This document shows positions 50,434 to 61,618 of a stretch of DNA of 64,000 bases, one piece after another. Position 1 is the first letter of the stretch, and each line of letters begins with the position of its first letter. Position numbers and translations under genes: made by a program. The DNA lies in contig NC_054740.1 in NCBI RefSeq assembly GCF_018143015.1, positions 53,874,779-53,938,778 on the forward strand, read 5' to 3'. The notes beneath the pieces were generated by a model. It was not told the origin of the DNA, did not search any database, and saw nothing but the letters and a program-made list of their open reading frames with translations. The stretch comes from Lytechinus variegatus. Lineage: Eukaryota > Echinodermata > Echinoidea > Temnopleuroida > Toxopneustidae.

Positions 50434-50452
50434 CAGTAGTAGTAGCAGCAGC

Positions 50453-50496
<44 letters not shown>

Positions 50497-50502
50497 AAGT
50501 AT

Positions 50503-50559
<57 letters not shown>

Positions 50560-50573
50560 AAGTAGTAGTAGTA

Positions 50574-50631
<58 letters not shown>

Positions 50632-50664
50632 AAGTAGTAGTAGTAGTAGAAGTAGTAGTATAGT
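50328..50664. repeat. very long (TAG)n microsatellite
   Basis: About 330 bp of TAG/GTA triplets with occasional AGA and AGC interruptions. It yields poly-Val and poly-Leu frames in opposite directions, neither of which is a gene. Confidence 0.95.
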
Positions 50665-52402
50665 AGAATGCGAGAATGATAGTTTAGCTATCATCTTTAC
50701 GATATTATCATCGTCATCATTATTACAATCATCAATGCATCATCATAATGCTCTTCTACTTTTTTTTTTCTCTCATTCCCCGTTTCTTCTTGCAACCTTC
50801 AGTTTTCACGTCTGTTGTCACCTATTTCCACATGTTATTCCCTTTTCTTTGTTGCAAACTCCAGTAATGAAATCCATGTAACGATGCAGCAATTTGTAAA
50901 TATAATTCCATATTTAATGTTATTAGACATATCGTAACAATTTTGTACAGAAAACAAATACAGCAAGTCCTTTTACAGACCAACAATGCGATGGTCCACA
51001 TTAAGAATATCGTCTGATAGAAAGACCAACGGCAAAGGTAATGAAATGGGGGTATTTTCTCTCTTTTTTATATTTTATACGTGTATTGCAGAATCGCAGT
51101 TGATAAATCAAACATTCACAGACGGAGGAAAAAAGTAAAACAAACCGGTTATATGAATAGATATAGCGTTATATAATATAGTCAACATTATACAAGCGAT
51201 TATACATGGCTGCAACGCAATGGGGTGTTTTACCCATGATGCTTTACGTTCACAAAGAAACGCAAAACAAACAAGCAACAATATAATTTTTTACGTAATA
51301 AGACAACGCTATATAAAAATTCGTCTTTACAGAAAACACATTGATAAATGAAAGACATTGTGAATTTAATGTAGACCTGTAAAGGATGAATTTAAAAAAT
51401 GTTATAACATGCAAATTATGACATACTTGGCTTATTTCAGAAAAATTGAGTTAAAAACGTCACGGCAAGAATTTAATTTTTATCTAAAGGAGTAAATTTT
51501 TCAAGGAAATAACAAAATACGTATTCTTGAACGACAAAGAAATATTATCATTTCCAAAAAAAATATGTCCATAAATGAATAAATTGGTACATATTAAGTA
51601 AGTAGGAAAAAAGATGAACAATGGATAGATTAAATGACTGATCATTATTACTGGTTCATACCAATCCATCTCTATTTTTCAAATATAACTAAAGGTTTAC
51701 GAAATACTCTAATGTAATTAAATATAAAGTAAAAAAAATACCATCAATTCCTTATTAAAAAGAAATCATAATAAAATATGTTTATGATATATCAAATAAG
51801 AATTTTTCAAATACCCATAGAATTATTAAAATCTGCACATAATTATTTCTTAAAATATACAAAACATTATTGGTATCACTGTAATATTGTTTGTTTTGCT
51901 ATATTTCTTACAATCGTAATAAACAGATACATGAACAATAGATGAAGCTAATATTTAACAAATCATTATAAAACACCAAATTTCAATCCATACAGTAGAA
52001 TAATAAAAAGGAATACATTATTTCATCAAAACATACTCATGGCAAATAGTTTACATATCCTGTAAAGAATTTCGTGAGAACATAAAAGTTATTATTTGAG
52101 AATTGTATTGAAATCAGTTTATATTCATTTTAGCACCTTTCCTTTAAAACAATCACTAAAAGTTTATTCAGCAAATATTGTGCATCCGAACAGATATGAA
52201 AATTAACTTCTAGCACAAACATAGAAATATCTTATTCTCTTTTGTCATATGATCTTTTGATTTGGCTTAAGTACAGGATTGGATTTCGGCCAATTTCAAT
52301 TTGATAAGATATTATATTCGAACGCAGTATTTCTTTGCATTTTTTTTTCAAAAATATTTGTGAGTCTAGAAATTATGATTTTTGGATATCGGATGTCATA
52401 TA
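50665..52402. other. AT-rich region, no gene seen
   Basis: Very AT-rich, especially 51280-52200. No coding exon or paired repeat ends were recognised. Confidence 0.45.
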
Positions 52403-52930
52403 GAGGTGCCGTGGCCGAGTGCTCTAAAGGCCACCGCACACCTTACGACTGTTCGCGTTCCGATTTTGGAACAAATCGCATTTTGCTAATTTTCTGAAAA
52501 TGTGAATGAACATATCATTTTATTTGAGGTTAAAATTAATTGAAAGAATACTAAATATAACCATTTTGTAAGGCCAAATTAGTTTCAAATCGTAGCCAAT
52601 CGTACGACTGCTATGACGTCATTACGACTAGATATTAAATTTGCTTTTATTCTAAGAAGGATGATAGCATAGTTACAGATTTGAACAAAGGTATTCGGAC
52701 GATGATTTCGAACAATACACAGTAAGATATTCCAAGTCTCAATATTAGCATCCACTTCTACTATACGTTTTATTCCAAAATTGAGTCGCAGACCAATCGT
52801 AAGGTGTGCGGTCGCCTTGAGGCGCCTGATTGTTCATGGAAAGTCCGTTGTTCGATCACGGCCGGCCGCGTCACCTATGCCCGTGAGCAAGGCATTTGAT
52901 CGACAATGCTCTTATATCCTGCATTCAAAT
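52403..52930 (+). repeat. tRNA(Leu/Ser)-like SINE split by a MITE
   Basis: GAGGTGCCGTGGCCGAGTGC (52403 on) is a tRNA-like A-box half. The rest resumes at 52817 with TTGAGGCGCCTGATTG, then GTTGTTCGATCACGGCC (B box) and a body to about 52930. The gap between the two parts is the element at 52429-52816. Confidence 0.65.
52429..52816. mobile_element. MITE (CCGCACACCTTACGA ends) inserted in a SINE
   Basis: GGCCACCGCACACCTTACGA on the left is inverted as TCGTAAGGTGTGCGGTCGCC on the right. The interior includes ATGACGTCATTACGACTAG, shared with the element at 1254-1654. Its insertion must post-date the SINE. Confidence 0.75.
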
Positions 52931-53921
52931 AAATGGAAATGAAATCCGCACTTCCCTGCATGCTCAGTCATCAGTCATCATTTCTAAATAATCTTAGAGT
53001 ACAAGGGTATGTATGAATCCGCTCATCTTTAACCGTTAGTCCGTGAAACCTATGGAAGGTTTGCCGTCTCTCGTTATATGGTATCGGCCATTGGGTTATA
53101 GAGTGAAAGCAATGAATGGAAGCTTTTCTTTTCTACTCGTTATATGGTATAATTTACAATGACCGATTATGATCACTGTCATTTCCTTGGGATCGAACAG
53201 GTAAACTTCGATTCTCACATCTGCATACCCTTTACAGACGTTGTAACAAACTTCTCACAAGGTTTAAAAATCTGGGTTTGCATCAATTCATGCTTTGCAC
53301 CATTAAAGTTTCTGTGAAATAATTGGCTAGATGCTACAGTAACAGTGGATTGCATGGTGGTGACGTGCTTTGAAGTGTAAAGTAGGGCTTGATGTCAAAA
53401 TCGAAAACTTGCAGGGCGATCAAAGTCCCTAAATCATATGATTTAGTTGAGACCCCCCCCACACGTTTTTTTTCTTTTTTCTTTTGTTTGTTTGTTTGTG
53501 TTTTTTATACCTCGTTGTTACTATGTTATGCTTATGTTGTATTGTTATTTTTTATGTTTCTTTTTTTTTGATGATGATCCTTCAATGTCAGGATTCTATA
53601 TCAATAAACTTTTGAATTTTGATAATGATAAAAACTCAACTCCATTAATTTGAAAAACATGCCCCCCCCCCACTCAGGATCATTCGTGTTTATTTTACAA
53701 CTTTTCACTTTTCAGACTAACGTTACATATGTCTGATGTCTGATATATACGTCACAATTATATCGCCTCTTCTTAAATTGGTATAAACATGAAGATTAGG
53801 GTATCATTTGAAAGAAAGATATAGATATATCTGATGTTATCAAGCACGCATTGAGATGAAGGGAAAACATTCGACCAAACCCAAGTTTCCAAACTTTGTA
53901 GGAGTTCTATTTGACTGAAGA
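52931..53921. other. gene 4 3' flank
   Basis: Probable gene 4 3' UTR at the right end, then unassigned sequence with T-rich and C-run segments at 53450-53580 and 53661-53671. Confidence 0.4.
53689..53694 (-). terminator. candidate poly(A) signal for gene 4
   Basis: TTTATT on the + strand gives AATAAA on the coding strand, about 230 bases after the gene 4 stop codon. Confidence 0.35.
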
Positions 53922-56900
53922 TCATGCCTTGCCATTTTGCTTCCCGAACCCCCACGTCGAAGGATTGTTGAATGAAAACGAAGAAACTGTTCCAAAGAGC
54001 GATTTCGGTGGGGCTATGTCGTCGTCATCGTCATCATCCAACTTGATATCAGTCCAGGCAGGGGGCTGTACATCGCTCTCGGTGTCCTCGCTCTCGAGCT
54101 CGTCCGAGTCGCTCATGTCATTCATATCGAAGGCGGCGTTGTTGAATTCGAACGAGCTGCCGTTGTTGTACAGCGGTGACGGTGGCGGTAAGGGAGGTGG
54201 ATTATTTTCCTTCATACGTTTCTCTAAGGCAGACAGACTTGGCCTGCCGATTGTGGAGTCTCGCTTTTGATATCTACCTGATACCACGCCATGTGCGTGA
54301 CCGTTGGCGCTGATTTCGTTGGCCTGACTTCTGATGTCGGGAACAGATCTCGAAGCTCGGAGGGTGGAGCCTGACCTTGATCGCGTCTCGTCTTCGACAC
54401 CGATCGGAATGAGTCGTTTGATCACTAAGTAAAAATATAGCAAAAATATAGTATTAAAAGTCACTGATCTTCATCAGTCGACATCAATTTTCTTCAACAT
54501 CACTCGTCACCACATCTCGTCAAAATCAGTTGTTATCATCATCATCCATTACAATCAATCGACATCGTACATCATCAACATCACTCATCACCATCACTCG
54601 TCACCATCACTCGTCACCATCACACGATACCCCATACCGTCCACATCACGTCACTATCATCCGTCACCTCCAGTCGACATCACATCTCATCAATGTCACT
54701 TGTTACTTGTCACTTGAAAGCACAGCTTGTCAAATCACTGGTCACCATCACCCTCACCAATCATGTTTGTACATCAAATCTCGTCGAACTCACTAATTGT
54801 TTTCATCACCCAGCACTGTTACTCGACATTTTTCGGCAACGTCACTTGTCGTCATCATCATCATCAATCACGGTCAGTTGACATAACATTTTGTCTAATT
54901 CTCTTATAAGAATCACTCATCACCGCATCCCCTTATTATTTCGTGTCACTATCTTCCATAACCATCATCTGACATCACATCTCGTCAACACCACCGTACG
55001 CGTCAATACATCTTGTCTTTCACAACTTGTCACCACCATCCGGCACCATCACTCGACACCACACAAACATATAGTCGACATCACTCATCATCAACACATA
55101 ATCACCATCAATCGACATAACATGTGGCCAGCATGACTTTCACCATCACTCGACTTGATATCTCGTCAACATTACTTGTCGCCATCGCCCATCATCATCA
55201 ATCGACATCACATGTCGTCAACATGACTTGTTACTATCATCAAGGAACAACATGCTATCATCCCGCACCATCACTTAAAAAAAAAGATATCGTCAGTTAT
55301 GATCACGCGTCACAATCACATAACATCATTAACCGACATCAAATCTCGTCAACATCAATCGAAAGTTAATCCCGTCAACATTACTTGTCAAATCACCTGT
55401 TGACCTTCACCATCACCAATCTTTTTTATACATCACATCTCATCAAAGTCACTAATTGCCCTCACCACCCAGCACTGTCACTTGATATTTCTCGGCAACA
55501 TCGCTTGTCGTCATCATCAATTACCATAAGTAGACATAACAATCTGTCTAATTCTCTTTTAAGCATCACTCATTACCACATCCCATCATCATCTCGTGTT
55601 ACCATCTTCCATCACCATCAGTCGACATCACATCTCGTCAACATCACCCAACACAATCAATCGACGTCAATTCTCAAAACCGTTTTTAACCAGCACCATC
55701 ACTCTTCAACATCACTTATCAACAGCAATCGACACCACGTCGTACCCACATAACTTGTGACCATCATCCAGCACAAGCATTTGATCTCACATCTCGTCAA
55801 CACAAGGTTTAACCATCACCTAGTTTCATCACTCGTCAACATCACCCATCATCGTCATCACTCGTCAACATCCTTCGTCACCATCACTCGACACCAATCT
55901 TACCAACACTTGTCACCATCTCTCGACACTACATCTCGTAAAATCACTTGCAACATTATTTAACATCGCATCTCTGCAATACAATTTGGTCATAGCCATC
56001 CGTAAACATCACTCGACACATATTGTCACGATCATTTATTGGTATAACAAAGTGCTACTGCGCCTGAAATTAACAACTCCAGACAAAGACAATAAAAACA
56101 CATTGACCCTCTCACCCATCGCGTGTCCCTTTTTCAAACAATTGCATGCACAGTAACGAAGACTGCATATAGCTTTTCCATTCATTTGAATATAGGATAA
56201 CAGACGTCATGATTCGATCAATAATCAAACACTCGACATAACTCGTCACTATCAACCGATAAACTTATACAAGCTTACATATCGTCAACAAAAGTATCTC
56301 AGATAGTTCAAATCATCGCCACTCTCTCCAGTCATTATTTTTTGACACATCATATTTTTTGGCAGCATCACCATGCCCTGATCAAATCATTTTACATTCA
56401 ACATAACACTAATCGCTATCACTGTGTTGGTATACCTTGTATTCACAACTCGGCCCTATACCATTTACGGCCTCCTGTTAGAACTGGTCAGTCTCAACAA
56501 ATAGTTCAGCACCATCGTCACCATTACTGGACGAAATCACACAATATATCTTTGCTCGCCAACATACATTCAATATGTATTGCTTCCATCATTCGATATG
56601 ACATCTTCCACATAAATTGTCTCTTCCCATCATCATCATCATCAGCAGCAGCATCATCATCATCATCACCATCGTCGTCGTCATCATCATCTATCTCCCT
56701 ATCACCATTTCTCATGTCCAGATGCGGTGGAAAGTCAGGCTCATACAATGAAAGTGGAGGGGCACCTATTTTTTGGCAGACGAAAGGTGCCCCTCCACTT
56801 TCTCTGTCCTTACACCACCACTAATCAACATATCATGTTATAATCATCCCTTGATATACTCATTCAACGCAGTAACTCGTCACCACCACTCGTCATATTC

Positions 56901-58956
56901 TCTCATCATGATTTCAATGCGCTCGTCAAAATAACATTTTGCTTTTATCAGCAGTCGACAGCATCTATACCATAATCCATTACTTCCTTATCACTCGTCA
57001 TCATAAGTGATGAATATATATTATTACTACATGTACTATCACATTTTTATTCATTTATTGCGGTTATTCTACCTCCCCTTACTAACATTTGTATCTGTTT
57101 TTAACAATAAATTTGTCAAACCTTGTGCGTCGACGGCACCTCCAAACCGGACATCTTTAGCGACCTTGTCGGCGAGTTTATTCTTCAGTTTCTTAAACTG
57201 TGCTTCTCTGCCTGGCTGTGGTCCAAGGGCTAACGAGACTTCTAAATCGGAATGATCAGGGATGTTGAGTACCGTCGTATCCAGTTCACCTGAAAGAAAG
57301 GCAACAAAGAAGGATATACATTAATTGGATTACTTGAATGACTCAAATAACAAACCATTAGTTCGGTGTCGATTTCAAGGATTGTAATTACGAGGAGATT
57401 TTTTTTAATGAATGTTATTTGTTAACATGGGATAATGTGATAATTAGATGTTTTCTACTTTGTCACCTACAAATCTAGTCGACATCACTTCTCACCATCG
57501 TTTGACATCATCAGTAGACAAAAAGGAATGTACTTTGACAACATTGGAAAATGTGACAACGAAACGTTTGCTAATTTGTCACCTTTCAATTTCATTCTTG
57601 GGTAAAATTAATCCCTCACCAAAGTTGACAGCATTTCCTTGAAGATATACTTCTTCCTCTAGTTGCTGCAAGTCGATAGGTCCCGATAATAGATCGATAC
57701 CGATGAGATTTAAGACGATATCGTTGTGACGGAGGTTGTTTGGAAGTTTGACCTTATGCGGGAGTTGGTAGTTGCGTACTAGATCGGTGAGCTGCATTCG
57801 CTTCAATTTCCTGACTAAAAATCATGGCGGGAAAGTTTTAAAGAAAAGAACATCAAAAATTGTTATCAATATATATATATATATGTCACGTAACGTAGAT
57901 AATGAACAAAAAAACGGGCAACCGTTTATTCTTTTAACAAAACCAATATGTGGCTTGACATACAAAACTAAACAAAAGGTCTTTTTTTCGAAAGTGTTTT
58001 AAACTATTTTACTGGGTAAGTGAACGGGGAGAAAGAGGTAGAGGCTAATAAGCAGAGGTAAAGCAAAAAAATCCATCTATTTTCCATTTCCTTTCTTTTT
58101 CATTTTTGGCTTGGTCGTTGAACTTTTGGAAACAAAGCCACCCCCCCCCTCCATCGGTACGCCAGTGAACGTTGAAACCGACTCCAGGATTTCGTTTCAT
58201 AAAGACGTGTTACAATAACAAATGCAAAATTTCTGTAACGGATTTAACATCAGCCAATCAGATTGAAGGATTTCAGTAGCTTTTAACTGTCACTGCACAT
58301 TTGTTATTATAACAAGTTTTATGAAACGGGGACCAGACCGATATTTACGTTAGTTTGTTTTCGATTCGTTGGTATAACTGCTACATCAAATAGAAAGTGA
58401 TGAACCAATCTATTCGATTCCACCGCTTCACCACCAGAAATAAATATGATTTAAAACAAAAAAAACACCAACCTCGAACAATACAGACCTCCATGATAAA
58501 GTCACATCAAGGAAGAACAAAATAGGTGTGATGTAGGGCTGTCAAAATTTGTTTTGTTGGTGTGACCTGAGGAGCGTTTCATGAAAGGACTTGTCGGACG
58601 GTTCATCAGGCAAGGCATGTTTTATCAGACACTTACCATAGTAATAGTGTCTATAAGCCAATCAGAATCAAGGAAAGATGTCAGAACTGACAACTTGTAG
58701 GATTTTTTTATGAAACGCTCCCCAATGATTGCATTTACTTCATTATTCGAAATTACACCATGTCATCGGTCAATAGGAAGCTGGTTTTGTAGATTTGACC
58801 GAGGCATTACTTACATGTTCCCCTAATGGACCCCGATTTGTTCTTTGGCATCACTTCGAAGTCCAATGGGAACGATAATGGTATGCTGATTAGTCTGTCT
58901 TTGGCATCCTTGGCAACCACGCGGTTCTGGGTGTGAATGCGAGCTATTCTGATCAC
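53922..58956 (-). CDS. GAREM-like CABIT protein without SAM domain, gene 4 (5' partial)
   Basis: Four exons, read on the minus strand: 58956-58815, 57814-57620, 57289-57122, 54424-53922; 335 visible residues. Phases match genes 2 and 3, so only the N-terminal exon (about 50 codons) is missing. I could not find it before the window end. CABIT segments: VIRIARIHTQNRVVAKDAKD, LISIPLSFPLDFEVM, MQLTDLVRNYQLP, then VLNIPDHSDLEVSLALG. For the third exon I chose the TTTTAG acceptor (start 57814) over the nearby GTCAG because only it keeps phase. The tail is short: basic/serine-rich, then RPSLSALEKRMKENNPPPLP (poly-Pro, possible SH3 ligand), an acidic DDDDDDD run and a stop after GFGKQNGKA. There is no SAM domain. 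Probably a signalling adaptor, by homology. Confidence 0.87.
54480..56010 (+). repeat. degenerate minisatellite in gene 4 intron 4
   Basis: Irregular copies of CATCACTCGTCACCATCACT, TCGACATCACATCTCGTCAA and variants run for about 1.5 kb. Scattered units continue to about 57000. The shared CTCGTCAACAT and CGACATCACATCTCGTC cores make it a relative of the array at 20728-24066, but it is more diverged and less regular. Open frames (Ser/Thr/His/Ile-rich) are artefacts. Confidence 0.85.
56011..57121. other. remainder of gene 4 intron 4
   Basis: Scattered minisatellite units, an (ATC)n run at 56626-56692 and the hairpin at 56749-56803. The rest is AT-rich with no exon seen. Confidence 0.5.
56749..56803. 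repeat. perfect 18-bp hairpin
   Basis: GAAAGTGGAGGGGCACCT is followed after a short spacer by its exact reverse complement AGGTGCCCCTCCACTTTC. The blunt symmetric form suggests fused transposon ends. Confidence 0.85.
58193..58329. mobile_element. foldback MITE (TTTCATAAA ends), copy 2
   Basis: GTTTCATAAAGACGTGTTAC at the left is inverted as ATAACAAGTTTTATGAAAC at the right. It is the reverse-orientation relative of 2126-2263 (shared AAAGCTACTGAAA block). It lies in gene 4 intron 2. Confidence 0.7.
58570..58724. mobile_element. foldback MITE family F, copy 2
   Basis: GGAGCGTTTCATGAAAGGAC (left) is inverted as TTATGAAACGCTCC (right), with inner pairing of ACTTGTC/GACAACTTGT. Same family as 43138-43301. 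Also in gene 4 intron 2. Confidence 0.7.
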
Positions 58957-59176
58957 CTGTATAAAAAAGGTAAAAATAATTTTAAAAGATGATGCATTCG
59001 TTTTGAAATTTTTGCATATTGTAGAGGTGTTGACCGTTTGCTGCATATATGAATCAATGCAAACGCTCTTGTGAATTAGCGTATAGCTACCATAGCTACC
59101 ATATACGCTCTTTTCCAGATTGTTCTTATTTCGTCTTACCAAGTTATGCCGCAGTTTCACTGGTAAAACAAATTCC

Positions 59177-59302
59177 AGGGGCCCGTTTCATCAAGACTTA
59201 CAACTGTGGTTACGTGGTTCACCAGCCAATCAAAAATCAGGTTTCCATGGTAGTTACCATAAATGGTAAAATTACCATAGTTGTATGTGTTTTTGGAACA
59301 GA
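59177..59302. mobile_element. short MITE (GGGGCCCGTTTCATCAAGAC end)
   Basis: CCCGTTTCATCAAGACTTAC and CAACTGTGG on the left pair only loosely with ACCATAGTTGTATGTG on the right. The interior has repeated ACCATnnTnGTnA palindromes (ATGGTAGTTACCATAAATGG). It resembles the TTTCAT-ended foldback elements in style. Confidence 0.45.
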
Positions 59303-59956
59303 CTCAACATAGACCAAAGCTTTTACATTATTTCTACCGGCATATCGGTTGGTTTTGAGTCGGGTTTTATTATTGATATGTGTGCGTGGTGCGTGAGGAA
59401 GAAGTGAGTGTGTGAGGGTATGTGGGTGAGTGTGTATGACTGAATACTAAATTGAAGCCAATATCTATATATGAATAGAATGCGATTGAAGAGAGGGCAT
59501 TGAATTTAAATTTGTTTTCCTGCCGTTGATTTCTTACTGACAAAGAAAAGAAACTGCATGGGTCACAGTGAAAGGAACGTGTACACACAAATAGAAAAGA
59601 ACATTTCCGACACACAGTGCTATTGCTATCATTTCGCAAATCATAATTGAAACGAATCACTAAGTCTTTCCTTAATTGTTGTGCACTTTAATCTCGTGGC
59701 ACCTATTTTTTTCTTGTACATTTATCTGAAAGATTTGTCATTGAGAAAACAGTTATGTATATTAGCAAATTCATTTATGAGGAAATAGAAATTGAGGTTA
59801 AGAAATCTGTAAATATTCCGAACGATCATAACCATGAACCTACTGACTAAGACATGACAATTTAATATGTGATTTGTTATATTTTTATTTGTATTGTCTT
59901 AATTGGTACCGTAGGGATCAATAATGTATGGGATCGCATTTATGGGGAGAGAAATA
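59303..59956. other. unassigned sequence upstream of gene 4 exon 2
   Basis: It should be gene 4 intron 1 if the first exon lies further upstream. A (GTGT/GAGT)n stretch occurs at 59377-59435. No exon encoding the conserved N-terminal segment was found. Confidence 0.4.
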
Positions 59957-60205
59957 ATTCAATTCAATTCAATTCTTTATTTCATTTCCATTCAAAACAA
60001 AATACAAAGTGATATAAAGCAAAACAAATCAAGTACAATTTTATAGGGCATTCTTACTTCGTAAAACAGAAAAAACAGTAAAATATAGAGCATAAATGGA
60101 AATGAGGGGGATCCACTAAAAAGCAAAGCTTGTAAAGTGTGGACCCCCCCCCCCCTTGGAAATGAAGAAATTATAGTTGACTTATTCTTATATGCGTACA
60201 TGCAT
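59957..60205 (-). mobile_element. LINE 3' tail, minus strand
   Basis: The reverse complement ends in a TTGAATTGAATTGAA tail after AAATGAAATAAAGAATTG, and has a GTCCACACTTTACAAGCTTT/GCTTTTTAGTGGATCCCCC region like that at 48850-48895. Taken as a 5'-truncated copy of a related non-LTR element. Confidence 0.5.
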
Positions 60206-60877
60206 GCAGGGGCGTAGAAAGCGGGGGGGATGGGGGGGATGCATCCCCCAGAATTTTAGGTGGGGGGGGGTGGTGTGTACAATCATCCCCCCCCAGGTTT
60301 CTGTGGGGGAAGAAGCAAAACTATACAGTAATAAAGCAATGAATGCTAGTTAAAATCAATCAATAATAATAGCAGTAATAATCATAACGTACAGCAATGA
60401 CAAACATGATCAAAATTGGACTTTTATTCAGAGTCAATCATCTTATATGCATTTACAACTTGCAAGTTTTAAGTAATAACAACTGTCTTGCGTCGTCATA
60501 TACATTTAAGGATCGTTATTCAGAGTTTCACCAAGTACATTTCCTAATCATTAAGCACTTAAGCGTTCATACTTTTGTACTTATACATGTACTGATTATT
60601 GAATCGTTCAAGAGAATAGGAACTTAGCAAGTATGTTCCTTTCGAGCGTGTTACCTGATACTGCCATATGAAGCATTAGTATGCCTGTTTTTCCTTCATG
60701 TTGGGCATTATAATCCTTTACTGTTAAGGACTGTTTTGCATAACTATATTGGGTGAAAATAAACGTCTTCCAGTTTCAAGAAGAAGTAAGTCGAGGCGCA
60801 ATGTATTTTGGAATTACTTATACCAGTGATTTCTGTACGTGCGTATGGCAAGCCGTATTGACATATATTGTGATTTT
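60206..60877. other. G-run debris and unassigned sequence
   Basis: GGGGCGTAGAAAGCGGGGGG and neighbouring G-runs (60206-60310) resemble the G-rich interior of the hAT-type MITE at 21139. The rest is AT-rich with no gene. Confidence 0.4.
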
Positions 60878-61240
60878 GTGATATCACGAATTCGAATTAC
60901 TGATATCACTAATTGGAATTACTGATATCACTAATTCGATTTAGTGATATCACTAATTCGATTTAGTGATATCACCAAATCGAATTAGTGATATCACTAA
61001 TTCCCATATGTTTTTCACACAAATCCCTTTTTTGATATCAAGAAATAGAATTTGTGATATCACTAAATCGAATTAGTGATATCACTAAATCGAATTAGTG
61101 ATATCACAAATTCGAATTTGTGATATCACTAAATGAATTTGTGATATCAAAAATTCGAATTAGTGATATCACTAATTCGAATTAGTGATATCACTAATTC
61201 GATTTAGTGATATCACTAATTCGAATTAGTGATATCACAA
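60878..61240. repeat. 22-bp fully palindromic satellite
   Basis: The tandem unit TGATATCACTAATTCGAATT AG consists of two palindromes, GTGATATCAC and CTAATTCGAATTAG, so the array is self-complementary about two centres per unit. Copies vary in the arms (TAATTCG, TAAATCG, AAATTCG), with a break at 61003-61040. Confidence 0.95.
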
Positions 61241-61286
61241 AATGACAAAAGAAATTTAGCACTCATGTTGTGAAAGATATCGCTTT

Positions 61287-61618
61287 GATTTCGAGCTTTA
61301 CTTTAGTGCTAGAATTCACGTGGTATTTTGAGCTTTACTTTAGTGCTAGAATTCACGTCGTATTTTGAGCTTTACTTTAGTGCTAGAATTCACGTCGTAT
61401 TTTGAGCTTTACTTTAGTGCTAGAATTCACGTCGTATTTTGAGCTTTACTTTAGTGCTAGAATTCACGTCGTATTTTGAGCTTTACTTTAGTGCTAGAAT
61501 TCACGTCGTATTTTGAGCTTTACTTTAGTGCTAGAATTCACGTCGTATTTTGAGCTTTACTTTAGTGCTAGAATTCACGTCGTATTTTGAGCTTTACTTT
61601 AGTGCTCAAATTCAGCTC
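61287..61618. repeat. 37-bp tandem array, nine copies
   Basis: The unit TATTTTGAGCTTTACTTTAG TGCTAGAATTCACGTCG repeats nine times. Six or seven middle copies look identical, while the first and last are diverged, the usual mark of local homogenisation. Confidence 0.95.

Noticed and set aside
50211-50694. Poly-Val and poly-Leu open frames on opposite strands
   Set aside because: Direct translation of a (TAG)n microsatellite.
53922-54270. Plus-strand Ser-rich frame (53911-54270)
   Set aside because: Antisense shadow of the gene 4 last exon, whose minus-strand frame has splice and phase support.
57800-57819. GTCAG acceptor at 57811 for gene 4 exon 3
   Set aside because: It would leave one base instead of two before the first full codon and break the frame from the preceding exon. 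The TTTTAG acceptor two-thirds of a turn upstream (exon start 57814) keeps phase 1 as in the paralogues.
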